Shown here one piece after another: positions 44,108 to 55,929 of a stretch of 64,000 bases of DNA. The translations under genes and the position numbers were made by a program. The notes below the pieces were generated by a model, which was given only the letters and a program-made list of their open reading frames with translations, searched no databases and was not told the origin of the DNA. The stretch spans positions 1,981,922-2,045,921 of the forward strand of contig NC_019878.2 in assembly GCF_002234675.1 (NCBI RefSeq). Direction: 5' to 3'. This DNA comes from Oryzias latipes. Lineage: Eukaryota; Chordata; Actinopteri; Beloniformes; Adrianichthyidae. Numbering within the stretch: position 1 is the stretch's first letter; each line of letters starts with the position of its first letter.

Positions 44108-45286
44108 TTAATCTTGAATGCTCTTTTGATCAATTATGGTTTGGAAAGAAAGTTTCCAATCATTGTACTTCAAGGGGTCGCCATTGAACATTGTTGGTTC
44201 GGGGACAGGAATTCTGTTTGCACTTAAAGCGCTTGCGAGCATCTTGACGAGTTCTGCTGTCCCTTCACTCGCAGAAGCAGAGGAAGACTGTGGTGTAGCT
44301 GTTTGCATGAATGAGGGATTTGGGGTTCTTGTTCTTTAGCATCTGTCAGTGCAACTTTGTTTGCAACTTCATTTCTTTCTTCTTCCAAAACTTGACCTTG
44401 ATACACCTGCAACTTTGCTTTTGCTACACTCAGATCCTTAACTGCTTCCAAATGTTTTATTCTTCTTCGTTTTTCTTCAAGAGTCCTTTGCAGAAATGTA
44501 TGCTCCTCTTCTAATTGGGCTTTCATTTTAATTTCTTCCTCTTCTCTCTGGATCCTGTGCCTAACCTCTTCTGCTTCTCGTTCCAAACGACGTCTCACAA
44601 CAGCTGCTTCATGTTCAGCAATTTTCTTCTTCACTACTGCTTCCAGATTCTGTATTTCTGACTGCTCTTTTTCTTGTTCTTCTAACACTTTCAGAACAGC
44701 TTGATTTGCAGCAACTTCAGCAGCAACTTCTTGTTGTTTACAAGACGAGTCCTTTGAAATATGTGAAGCACTTTTCAAGAAAGACAAAATGGAACCAGAT
44801 TTTGAGGTGCTAAAGTCAAAAAGAGAACCTGCTTCTGGCCACCCTTGCTCTTCTTCAGCTGGCAAATAACCATCTAGTTGACTTGAAGCTCTTTTTACAA
44901 CAAACTTGGAGACCTTTACACACCGGTCTACTCTTCGCCTTGTGTCCTGAAATGTTACGCAGTTCTTCATAAACAAGCTGAACATCTGCAGAAAGACCTG
45001 TGATATCACCAATAATATCATTTAGCAGCTCGTCTGAAGGTGACACTGCAGACTGTGATAAGGACTGCTTAGAAAACTTAACATGAGATTTCCATTTGGA
45101 GTATATGTAGTTAAATATTTGCTGAAGAGACTTTAACTTTTCATCTTGCAGTTCTTTCCCTTTCTCTGTTAGTGTTCTAGCCCTCTGACTTCGTCTAGGT
45201 AGCAACTCTTCAGCTAATTTTGGGGATTTTTCTTCAGAATTTGATTCCCCTTGATTATGAACAGCAAAATCACCCTTTTGTGACAT
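44108..45286 (-). pseudogene. BEL gag, N-terminal and coiled-coil part
   Basis: Starts MSQKGDFAVHNQGESNSEEK at 45286, frame change near 44900, then a long charged coiled coil (EREAEEVRHRIQREEEEIKM, RTLEEKRRRIKHLEAVKDLS) and, after another frame change, PTMFNGDPLKYNDWKLSFQT, the conserved BEL gag block. It stops at ~44108, where foreign DNA begins; the rest of gag is at 37592. Confidence 0.9.
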
Positions 45287-45734
45287 TTTAGAAATGATTA
45301 CCTTTCAATCAAAACACTTAGTTGAAATCAGAAAATTCAATATCTTAAAACAAAATCTTGTATGTTTTTTCAAACACTTATCTTTGCAGTATAAAAATTC
45401 GTAAACCTTAACCATGTAAATTTCAAACTCTTAACTTAAAACACTTAACTCACTAGAACACTTAACTTGAGTATTAAACAGTATGCACATTTCTCTCATT
45501 TCAAAACACACTTTAAGTTCAAAAATGAAATCCAGATGTAAATATCTTTGTCATGCTTCAGTCCGACGCACCAAATATGCAAGTCAAGAGTAGCTTCAAA
45601 CGTTTGCGATCGCTTAAGTTTTAACCACTCATCTGACTGTCCTTTGATGTCATGCTGCAGGCGCGTGCTCGCTGCGTGGTAGCTCTTGCGCTCTTTTTCT
45701 TCTCCACTCGCGTCGAGGAGCAGTCGAGTTTTCA

Positions 45735-46137
45735 CTATTTCTCCACACCAGGCATTTACAGACGCAAATGGTTCTCATAACGGGTTTATTTGGTCTCTCC
45801 AAATCCACCGTGAAAACTGCACATACAAACATAATAGAAACTTCTTATGAACATACATTGTAAACAGACAGTCAAACAAATATAAATAAATCACCTCGTT
45901 GGCTGCATGCCGAGATGGGAGTTACTCTTAGTGTCCTCTCATCCACATCTGGTATTCTTTGCATACAAACGTGGTGCTCCTGCTTCCAGCGACTCTCTTC
46001 TCTGTCCATACAATGTGCGCTAGGCAAGGTAAGCACTTCCGGTATTTTCAAAATAAAATTACCCTCAAAATAAACTTCTCATAACTTAACCAACATTTAT
46101 TAAACAAAACACAACAGACTAACAAATGACCGTTACA
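45735..46137 (-). repeat. 5' LTR of the BEL element
   Basis: 403 bp; about 10 differences and one short indel against 33521-33926. Confidence 0.9.
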
Positions 46138-46140
46138 GTC

Positions 46141-46290
46141 ACACATAACCATCTGATGAAGACTCTGACGAAAACGTTCGTCGGAACATGTCGGGTATGT
46201 TTAAACACTACCGTGTCTGATAACAGAAGAACCAAGAAGTCGATTAATAAAACAGACTCTATGAACCTTATTTGACTAACACTTCTCCCC
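46141..46290 (+). ncRNA. Penelope-like element end with hammerhead-ribozyme-like core
   Basis: Conserved order of a hammerhead: stem I strand acataacc (46143-46150), CTGATGA (46153-46159), GAAA (46170-46173), a stem III of about five pairs (cgttc/gaaca), the cleavage triplet GTC (46190-46192), then gggtatgt (46193-46200), pairing 7 of 8 with the first strand. Stem II (agactctgac) does not pair well, so activity is doubtful. Hammerheads of this kind occur at the ends of Penelope-like retroelements. No RT is visible. Confidence 0.45.
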
Positions 46291-46959
46291 TGCACCATAA
46301 AGAGGAACAGCTTCTACTTTCAGCATTGTGTGGTACTCCATCTGCAGCTGGGTGCCTCTCTCTAAATTCCCCATTGGTCCTTCTTAATGGCTAATGTAAC
46401 TGTAAAAACAAAACTTGCTGAGTAGTGATGTTAAGCAGAATAGTGTGCTATTTTTGTATTAATGTGTCCAGACTTAAGACTCCATCTTCCAGTTATGTTT
46501 GTTTTCACCTCTGGTCTTTAAATGTTGTTAAAATTACCTCAACCATGTGACCAATTATCTTCCAGAGCTCACAAGTTAAAAAAATGAAGCAAAATTCTTA
46601 AGTTGTCCGTTGTTAACATTCTATTAATACAAAATTAACTGCACTCTGTGAGAAAACTACAAAAGTCATGGTGATACTTTTAAAAGGATCCTGCAATTAT
46701 AGTTATGTCCACACATGTTGATTAGTATTACAGGCACCCTTACACATTAATACATTTCTTCAAATATTATGTAACAATACGTTTTATGAGGAATCATAAT
46801 TATGTACGTAGTTAAATTTTCATTCTCATTTTAAATTTTCATTACAGATATAGAGCCTTTCCAAAAAATTAGATGATCAGGGAAAAGTGAATGCAATCAA
46901 AAACATAAACTTTCATAGAATACAGATTCAGGGCCCACTGTTTAACTGATATCAAGTTG
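46291..46959. other. Unassigned AT-rich sequence
   Basis: Nothing recognised. Confidence 0.4.
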
Positions 46960-47720
46960 TTTTTTAACTCCGTTCTTTTAACAGATAAACAGGCAGGCAG
47001 GAGAGAAAGAAATAACAGACAAACTGAAAAGGACACACACACAAACAGACAGAAACTCAGGAAACAGATGGACGTAAAGGAAAGATAGATGAGATGCACA
47101 AACACAAAGACAGAGAGACAATGAAACAATCAGCGAGACAAAGTACATATATCGCGAGACTGCGGACGAATCTACAAAAGAGACGGCTAGACTAAGAAGA
47201 CAATTAAGCCAAGAGAAAGCACACTAAGAAGAGATGAGTGAAGAGAAAAGGAAGAGAAAAATACAAAAAAAACAGAGACAGACTGATGTACTAAGAAGAG
47301 AGAAAGAGAGAGGACAGACAAACAAGGACAGATATCAGAAAGAGATACAATGACAGGCATGAAGAAAAGGACAGACAAATAAATAGACAGAAGAGACAGA
47401 TGGACAAAGACATAAACGAGACAGATAGGTAAGCACAAGAGAGACAAGGAAAAGCTAAATTGACACAGCAATTGAAATAAAGAGATTGAAATGATGAAAA
47501 AAACAGACATAAGAAACAAATCAATCTCAGATGAAAAGGACAAGATAAAAGATGGACAGATGGAGAAAATAGAAAACACGTGGAGTGGATTGACAGAAAG
47601 CAGAGACGGATTTTAAAATGAGAAACCTAAGAAACCTACAGAGGAAACATACGGACAATAGAAAGAGACAGACGAAGCATAAAGACCAACAGAGTAACAG
47701 AAGATACAATAGACGTAGCA
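46960..47720. repeat. Purine-rich degenerate acagac/agaga simple repeat
   Basis: Imperfect runs of agacagac, acaaaca and gagagaca units, almost free of T on the plus strand. The minus-strand Phe/Ser/Cys-rich ORFs here are compositional artefacts. Confidence 0.75.
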
Positions 47721-49674
47721 GAAAGCAGACACATACTGTTCTAGCTACCCAACAGAAGCAGGGTTCGATCTGAAGAAACTCACAGCTCTCAGCAAAGATC
47801 TGCCCCCTGACAGCTGGACGAGATCCAGCCCACTGCCACTCTCAGCTGGCCCCCAACTGCTGGTCTAAACAGCCAACTCCATCCTTTATTGCCCATCCCC
47901 TTTCTGAAAGAGGAGTTGTACTGACAGGACAGTTCCAGCTTCCCCATCCTTATGTGCTGGTATCTATTACTGATCAGCAGAGGAGCAGATGGACCGAATG
48001 GTGATTCTGACCTGCAGCTGTGCTTGATGGATTTAAACCCAGGTTGGACTGGTTCTGGGCCAGCCATTTCAACAAGAACCAGTCCTGTTCTGAGGAAAAG
48101 CTTCAACAGTGGATCTTTGTGAATATTAAGTAAGAATCGGCTTGTTTGTTCTGATTGACTTTTGGTGGAATATGTGACCAGTTTTTTCATTTTTTATATA
48201 TGTGTTGGTTGTATTTTATTTAGTTTATAAACATGTTTTTGATTTGGGTTTCATGAATTCTATATGTGATTTGTTTGTAGATGATTTTGTCCAATTTTAA
48301 TTTTTTGTTATTTTCTTTTGGTTTTGTTAATTATACTTCAAGGTTGTGAATAATGGTTTTCTTACTTTTCATTTTTGGTTAAAGCTTTTATTGTCAAAGT
48401 TGTGTTTTTGTATTTGTGGCCACTGGCGGCCGTTTGTCATTAAGACCCTTCATTAAGTGTCCTAGAACTAAACAATAGTTAAACCAGGGTACTTGTCATT
48501 ATAAATTAGCTTTCTGCTGACCTACACTGCCTGAATGCGTTCATGAAGTGATACTAAAATTGGTGATAGTCGGTTTGCTATTTGCTTTTTTGATGCATTA
48601 CTATTTCATTTTTTGTCTTAAACAGATGTTCTATCATTGATTGTGTTTGTCTATTTCTTTTCACTCAGGTTCTAACAAATCTCAACAAATGGCCCTTTTT
48701 TGAGTATAGTTTGACTTTGTTTGCTCAGTAAAGGTATCACACCAACATCCCTACCCTGTTCATATTGTCATCACTTACATATCCTGTTTGTAACAAGAAA
48801 TTCTTACCTTGTTGGGATGTTCCTGATTGAATTGGATTATAAATAATAAAGCCCTGTCTAATGTCTTTTGCTTTTTGTGTAGCGTCTTAACAAAACATTG
48901 GCAGAAAACTGGGGCTTAATAAAGGTATTGGATTAAATTACAAAAAAATGTTTATGTGCAACTGACTGTGCTCCAATCTGTGGGAAACAAACAAGGTTCT
49001 GTGGAAGCATCCGAGCAGAACCAGCTACACTAAGTGTTTAACACAGCACCAAATCAACGTTGGTTTTTATTTGATAGAAATGGCTTAAAAAGACACAGAA
49101 CTGGGCTCATTCTAGAACAGGTCCTGCAAAAGTCAAAGCTTTTTGCAAGGGGAGTAACTGGGTTAGATTAGCCACTCAAGACCTGAGTAATAATATAATT
49201 ATTTATTTATTTTTTGGTGATTGCCCGGCACAGTACATTTCCTCCTAATGGAGATAACAGCTCTTAATGTTTACTGTGTGCCTCACTCTGTCCTCCCTCA
49301 GGAATCAGGACCATTAGCTGGAGGTTCCCTTCGCACTGATTGACGCGCTGCAGGAAGTTGACTTTCTCTCACTTGTCAATAATGTATGGAGCTGCAGTTG
49401 TATGAGCACGAATGTGGACAATCCTGGATGAAGGCAAAGATGGAGCACATGGTCTGAAGAGGCAAAAGACTCTTATTAAGATGGTACTTCAATGACCGTG
49501 TGGCCTGGACTCAGCCTCTGTCAACTGGTATCTGCACATTTCTCAGGGACAAATAGTATCAACCAGTTTACCAAAATGAGAAAACAGAAATTATCAGTTT
49601 GCTGACCACAACTACGTGGGGGGAGCATGTGGCTCTGATAGGCTGATTTGTTTTCGTATCTTTTGTCTCCACAG
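47721..49674. other. Unassigned, upstream of the ARHGAP-like gene
   Basis: No exon I can support. Earlier exons and the promoter of the gene at 49675 could lie here; ctcag|gaatcaggacc at ~49300 is acceptor-like, but no frame continues. Confidence 0.4.
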
Positions 49675-52600
49675 GATGTTGCAGTCTCCTACAAATCCAA
49701 TCCTTCCAGCCCCTCATAAAGTCACCTCAGATCGTCACCATAATGCTATGGAGGCATATTGGAGGGAAGTGAGAAGCATTGAGGAGGAAGGAGAAGAGGA
49801 GGAGGATGAAGAAGAAAGGCAGAGCGTGGATGGTGAGAGTCACTGACAGCAGCATCTGGTCACCTTTGAGGCTTACTGTGCCAGTTTCTTTGCAGAAGTG
49901 GAGATGGAGGAGACATGGCTGAAGGAGGCGGGGCTATCTTTTCTGGTGTCAGGAATAACATCGTCAGAGGCATCTCTGCCATTGCCTGAGGCTGTTATTT
50001 CTACCCTAACCCACCAGCAAGCCGCCATAGTCAGGACTAGGCTGGACACCTACAATGAGACGTTGAGGAAGAGGAACAGGCAGCCGCTCAGGGATGTGAG
50101 GGAGATTTTTGCTGAGGTAGGCATGCACCGCTCAAATGCCTCCCCTGCAGTAAATTCTGTAAATGTTAAGAACATAATCATTTTTTCTGCTTTAGCCTGA
50201 GGATAAATCAGCCGAGTTATGCCCCTCCCCTCCTCCACATTCTCCTGACTCCCTTCCAGGTCGATACCACACCACCACCAAGACTATTCGGCGCAGCGCT
50301 CACAGAGGTATTTTTGTTGTGTTCAACAGTTTTTTAGGTTATCACGGATCCTACAAACGTCTTCATGCTTCTATAATAGTCTCCTGTGTGTTTTCTACAT
50401 TTTTGCAGTTCGGTCAACTCCTCCCATTTTTGTTTTTGAAGATCAACTGACTGAACATCCATCATGCAGTTCCCTTAAGGCGCCCCTAGCCAACACCAAC
50501 CCTTCCGCTCCTGTTCTCTCCATTTCACCTCCAGCATGTTGCTGGAGACGAGCTGATTGGCTGCTGCGAGACTCGCCGTACTCTGAAGGCGTGGCTGAAC
50601 ACAGACTTAGCTCTACCTGTTGGGACTGTCGGACTTTCCAAGGAGACCTGAGTGGTAAACTGCAGGTGAGAAGAACTGCAGGCGGTTTGGCAAGGTTAGC
50701 TGACCTAACAAGCTGTTGTGTATATGTGCACGCACACGTGTACATATCTTTATGAGTGTGTATGTCTGTGCGTGTGTACCTGTCATCCCCCCAAAGGGCC
50801 TCACCGTTGTGGATGACCTCTCGCCTCGTGACCTCACACGCGTCGGCTTCATCTCCCACATAGAGCTTTCGACCTTTCTGCTTGCTCTGGGTGTTCAAAC
50901 CAAACGGAGCCGACGTCCACGCACAAAGGCCCAGGGTGCGCCTGATTCTTACATCTTGTGCTGACAGCAGGTTTAAGTGACCAGACATATGAGCTGAGGG
51001 CTCTATTATGTGATGAGGAAGAAGAGGTAGTCGTTTCATAGGTTGAAAGTTTGATTGCTTTGTGTTGACCTTGGAGCTTTAACCCTTGTGCTATCTTAGA
51101 TGACCCCACCCTTCCTTTGACACAAGTGAAGATCACAAATCATTGAAAAAAAAAGGTTCAGAGCACTGTCTAGTGGGTCTAGATCAGGGGTCAGCAACCT
51201 TTTTTACTCAAAGAGCCATTTGGGACGCCCCTAATGAAAAGAAAGCACCCGGAGCCACAACCCGTTTTGACATCATTATATATATTATGCATGTATATAT
51301 TATTCAAAGGTGCTCATTACGTTGATCTTCAAGGACATGACTGTAGATCGCTAGCCAGAAAAGATTGAAAAAAGTACTTCTTTAAAATCCACCAGCCAAT
51401 CAAAATCCTCACTGAGAAGTACAGGACTTGATTGACATGTACATTGGCCAATCGGACATCCTCTGAAACATACATCACTGCAAATGCACATTATGTTCTT
51501 AAAAGGATGATACCGCGGTCGCGTTGGGAGGAGCCACCAGCTGACTGCTGACTTGGCTGGGTCTGGCGGTTTTCAGATGACTTTTGGGCTGGAAAACTGT
51601 GACTCTATCTGGCAACACTGGCGCGAACTCTCTGTCATCAGAAAGTTTCTCTGCCCCGCGGCACGTCAAGTTCCCAGCAGAAGATCACTCCGGACCGCGT
51701 GTGTCCTCCTGCTATCAGCTCTACAGTTCTCGCCCGATAAATACGAGCTTATTAAGGAAGCTGGTTTTGATGTGGTACGTGCTTCGTACAGCAGATGAAC
51801 AAACTAAAATAAAATTTAATTATTATAAAATACTTATTATTTTCCAAAGTCGCAGGGAGCCACAACAGAAGGATGAAAGAGCCACATGTGGCTCTGGAAC
51901 CATGGGTTGCCGACCCCTGCTCTAGATGATCCAACTCCCAATGTTAAAGTGCCTAGGATAGCACAAGGGTTAATGTCTTTACATCAAACAATGACAAAGC
52001 TCTTACTGTGTCATACAGTTGTAGTTCTATAAGTGATATTTTAACACAGAAACAATTAAAACAGTAAACTGAGTGTTTTAAAGAAACCTGAGCTTATTTC
52101 ACAGTTCTGAGGAAGTTCTTGAGAGACAGCAAGCTCTCCAAACAGCACTGACCTACTTCCAGTGACTCACCTGACCCATTAGTTGCAACTAACAAGCAGC
52201 TGGTCAAGACTCACAAGCTGTGGTTGCAAGTCGTGGGCCGCGGCTCACATACGGGCTTAATTGCCTTAAGTGCAATTTTATGCAATAGATTGAGCGTTGG
52301 TGAGCCTCTTGACATGTGGATACATTTTGTACAAAAAAAATATTCTGGAGATCCCAGTAGTATGAATTTAATTGTTAAAATGAGTGGCTATCCCAAGAAC
52401 AGGCAGACGGCTGGATGCAATTGCAGCAGGTTTATTTGCCCAGGTAAAAGTCCACAAAGCTAAATCAGGGTCGAATAGGCAGGAGTTGATAAAATCCAGG
52501 CGAGGGTCAGGGCAGGCGGCAGTCAAACAGAGTCAAAGACGAAACAGGAAAGAGGAAAAAGAAGATCAGGTCCAGATATAATGTCTGGGAAGGAGGGCAG

Positions 52601-55600
52601 AGTGACACAAACAATACTTCACACTGAACTTCACTCAGTTCAGAGCTTAAGTATATGGTGTGGTTGATGAATGAATGAGAGTCAGGTGTACGGCATCCAG
52701 GAAGTGTGTGCTGGGGTTGCTGGGAGTTGTAGTATAGCTAGAACTCTGGGGGCTGGTCCCGCCGGTGACCAGAGAGGGAGACAGAGCTCTGACTTCTGAC
52801 AGTGGATATGTAGCAGAAGTGGCTTTGAACGCTGAATTCTGCTGTAAGCCACAACTAATGGGCTTTGGGTCACACCTGACGGGCTGTCACTGTGCAAGTG
52901 TTCCCCAGAGCGGAATCCACTAGCAAGTCAAGCCGGGAAGTTTGAACTTAGAGTTGGTAAGTTTTATTTATGGTAAAAAGGGGGGGTTGGAGTTTAATTA
53001 AAGAGATATTTCAAAGTTTAGATTTTTTCTGATCAAGTGTTCAAGACATTTTTTCTTCCATTTCTAACTCAGTAACCTTTCTGTGACTCTCCTGCACATT
53101 ACATGTTTCCAACCACTTTTACGCTTCTATTTCTCTAAAATGTAAAGAACCTTGTTAGTATACAACTTTTGCGATAGATGTTACTCGTGCTACAATTGCA
53201 GAAAATATCCCCAGGTCTAATGACCAGGGTATTATGCAGGGGGGAATTGTGCTGATTAGTGAAATAGTTTACATTTTCCTCTGATTCCACTCTTTTTTTC
53301 CTTTTTCAGTTCCTTTTATTACGTATGCCTTGATCATCGTCTCAGTTAAAATTTTAAATACCAAAGAACTTTTGATGTGTTTTGTCTGCACAACCAAGAG
53401 AAAAACATTTTTTTTTCTGTTTCTTTTAAACTGTAACCTATTTTCTGGTGTTTCACAGACACTCTGTGTCACACAGCTGCTGTACCATCGTCCAGTTCCT
53501 GTCTGAAGGCTCTACCATGCAAGGAGGTTTATGGTGAAAAGCATTCAGCACAAAAGGACCACGGCCTGTTTTCTGAAGTTCCTGCATGGGTTTCCTTTAT
53601 GTGTTCTTAAACTGATGACGTGAAAGCCTGATTCCACCTGACGGTTTGGGAGTCATTTAAGTATATCTATCTAGTCAGCCACCAATTGTGCAAGTTGTCC
53701 CACTGAAAAAGATGGGAGAGGCCTATAATTTTCATCATAGGTAGATCTCAACTATGAGAGAAAATATAAAAGGAAAAAATCCAGAAAATTACATTGATTG
53801 ATTTTTAGAGAATTTAGTTGTAAATTGTGCTAAAAAAAGTATTTGTTCATCTACAAACAAACAAGACTTCTGTCTCTCACAGACCTGTAACTCCTTCTGT
53901 AGAGGATCCTCTGTCCTCCACTGTTACCTGTATTTATGTCACCTGTTTGAACTGGTTATCTATATAAAGACACCTGTCCACAACCTCCAACAGTTAGACT
54001 CCAAACTCCACTAAAGACCAAAGAGATGACTAAGGAAACTTGAAATCAAACTGTTGACCTGCACCAGACTGGAAGACTGAATCTGTAACATAAGCAGCTT
54101 GGTGTGAAGAAATCAATTATTAGGACATGGAAGACGTACAAGACCACTGATAATCTCCCTCCATCTGGTGCTCCCCCCAAGATCTCACCCAGTGGGGTCA
54201 AAATAATCCCAAGAACCGTGAGCAAAAATCCCAGAACCACACGGGGGACCTAGAGAATGACCTGCAGAGAGCTGGGACCAAAGTAACAAAGGCTGCCATC
54301 AGTAACACACTACACCACCAGGGACTCAAACCCTGCAGGGCCAGACGTGTCCCCCTGCTAAAGCCAGTACATGTGCAGAACCGTCTAAAGTCTGCTAGAG
54401 AGCATTTGGATGATCCAGAAGAGGATTGGGAGAATGTCCTATGGTCGGATGAAACCACAATAGAAGTTTAAAGTTTTTAGAAGTTTAAACTGTGTAAAGG
54501 AAAGAAAGAATGGGACCATGTATGGTCAGATTTTGAGTGAAAACCTCCTTCCATCAGCATTGAAGATGAAACATGGCTGGGATGACAACCATCCCAAACA
54601 CATGTTGCTTAGGTAACGAAGGAATGGCTTCATGAGAAGGATTTCAAGGTCCTGGACTGGCCTAGCCAGTCTCCAGATTTCAACCTCATAGAAAACTTTT
54701 GGAGGGAGTTGAAAGTCCGTGTTGCCCAGCAACAGCACCAAAACATCACTGCTCTATAGGAGATCTACATGGAGGAATGGACCAAAATACAAGCAACAAT
54801 GTACCAGTTTGTGAAAACCTTGTGAAGACTTACAGAAAACTGCTGTCATTGCCAACAAAGAAAATAAACGAAGTATTGAGTTGAACTTTTGTTTTTGACC
54901 AAATACGTATTTTTCACCATTGTTTACAAATAAATTCTTTAAAAATCAGAAAATGTGATTTTCTGGATTTTTGTTCTCATTTAGTCTCTAATAGTTGAGG
55001 TTTACCTATGAGGAAATTGCAGGCCTCTCATCTTTTTAAGTGGGAGAACTTGTATAATTGGTGGCTGACTGAATACTTTTTTTCTCCACTGTACTGTATG
55101 TCCATTGATTTTGATAATGCACACCTGGAAGCTCATTGCCCCCATTATGGTAAATGGCATGTACTTATGTAGCACTTTACTGCCTTCTTAGAAGGCCCAA
55201 AGCGCTTTACAATTATATACACACCCATTTACACAATAATGGCGCCTCCGCTGGCACCAACCTATAACCACCCTTTTATAACTTATCATAGTGTTTGGAT
55301 TATATATATCAATTTCTTCTGCCATGTCTTGTGAGTCACAGCCCACTGTCAATGGGTCACGACCTGCAGGTCGTGGGTCAGATGAGTCTCTGGAAGTAGG
55401 TTGGAGCAGTTTGCAGCTTCAGCCCCTGCTGAAGATTGTTGGCCTGAATTGACAGATCCCTCAGGTGTTTCCAGACCTTAAGATGTTTTCTCTGGGTCTT
55501 CTGTCCTTCAAGTACTCCTGATGAGCTCCAGGTGTCCCATAAAATCACATTTACAATCACATGGAGGTTTTTGTGGGGGGTCCATTCTCTGGTTGCAGCA

Positions 55601-55929
55601 TTGGTACCTCACTGATGATTAGTAGGAGGAGCTACAGCAGATGTTTGTGTCTTTATTGTACTGATGTGGCAGATCAGTGAGAATCACATCGCTAAACATC
55701 TTCCTCTCTTTTCTTTCTTGTGGTAGGGGCTTGACCTGTCATGAGTCACCCTACTGTGAAGTAGGAACTTTCAGTGTCTGTCACTATTGGACTAGCTTAG
55801 TAGCACTCATAGCTACCCTGATATGTCTGTTTTCTAGAGGGAACAGTATTTGGAGTCACTCTCAAGTCCCTGCTGGAGAATGACAGGAAGAAGTTTCCTG
55901 GAGTCAAGATTCCTGTTGTCTTTCAAAAG
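49675..55929 (+). CDS. Rho GTPase-activating protein of the ARHGAP18/28/40 group (six exons, partial)
   Basis: Exons 49675-49832, 49896-50116, 50196-50307, 50409-50665, 50797-50935 and 55838-55929, all with ag/gt borders and matching phases (1, 0, 1, 0, 1). Protein features: [55 protein letters not shown] with [30 protein letters not shown] with [17 protein letters not shown], and [20 protein letters not shown] with IPVVFQK, which opens the RhoGAP domain. Family members switch off Rho GTPases in the cytosol and at actin structures. The catalytic arginine-finger exon is not in the window; it would follow 55929. The first exon is entered in phase 1 or starts at ATG 49676. Exact paralogue undecided, ARHGAP40-like favoured. 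Confidence 0.85.
51079..51973. mobile_element. piggyBac-type MITE, copy 4, split by a hAT
   Basis: TTAA-CCCTTGTGCTATCTTAG at the left and CTAGGATAGCACAAGGG-TTAA at the right, the best-kept ends of the four copies. Lies in the large intron of the ARHGAP-like gene. Confidence 0.9.
51185..51919. mobile_element. hAT element nested in the MITE
   Basis: CAGGGGTCAGCAACC at 51185 and GGTTGCCGACCCCTG ending 51919 (14 of 15 inverted matches). Flanks gtctagat and ctctagat (7/8). Interior begins with the tactcaaagagccattt and ends with the gagccacatgtggctc motifs common in this hAT group. No transposase. Confidence 0.9.
51974..52382. other. Intronic sequence, nothing recognised
   Basis: No repeat or coding pattern defined. 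Confidence 0.4.
52383..52801 (-). repeat. Probable solo LTR of a sushi-type gypsy element
   Basis: On the minus strand begins TGTCAGAAGTCAG at 52801, with gggaccagcccccagagttc, a tacttaag TATA-like box near 52650 and a purine-rich right side. The same tacttaag box is used in the LTR at 13209. The left limit is uncertain and I found no clear target duplication. Confidence 0.5.
52802..53654. other. Intronic sequence, nothing recognised
   Basis: T-rich; the short minus-strand ORF at 53269-53472 has no domain. Confidence 0.4.
53655..55091 (+). mobile_element. Tc1/mariner-type transposon, inactive
   Basis: Long inverted ends: cagccaccaattgtgcaagt (53677) with gatgggagaggcctataatt, mirrored at ~54995-55065; the right end tttctccactg is followed by TA. 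The left outermost bases are decayed. Contains the transposase pseudogene below. Confidence 0.85.
54000..54850 (+). pseudogene. Tc1-like transposase, multiply broken
   Basis: Pieces [20 protein letters not shown] and [20 protein letters not shown] (helix-turn-helix region), [16 protein letters not shown] (first catalytic D), [10 protein letters not shown]-like bases at ~54583, and [20 protein letters not shown] (third catalytic position E) at ~54667-54727. Stops and frame changes throughout. Cut-and-paste transposase in origin. Confidence 0.85.
55092..55837. other. Intronic sequence with a reversed SINE tail
   Basis: 55150-55260 (aaatggcatgtacttatgta, cccaaagcgctttacaatt) is a reversed SINE/LINE 3' tail related to that of 32166-32460. 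The remainder leads to the acceptor at 55836-55837. Confidence 0.5.

Larger units (their letters stand above)
33521..46137 (-). mobile_element. BEL/Pao LTR retrotransposon, heavily interrupted
   Basis: LTRs of about 405 bp at 33521-33926 and 45735-46137; on the minus strand the element begins TGTAACGG at 46137. Gag (45286 down to 44108 and 37592 down to ~37001) and a shortened pol (35525 down to ~33940) are in BEL order. A hAT splits protease from gag, and ~6.5 kb of nested DNA replaces the middle of gag. The flanks gtaac/gtcac are a 4/5 target match. Confidence 0.9.

Noticed and set aside
47187-47709. Minus-strand Ser/Phe/Cys-rich ORFs that look like membrane proteins
   Set aside because: Reverse complement of a purine-rich simple repeat; hydrophobicity is compositional.
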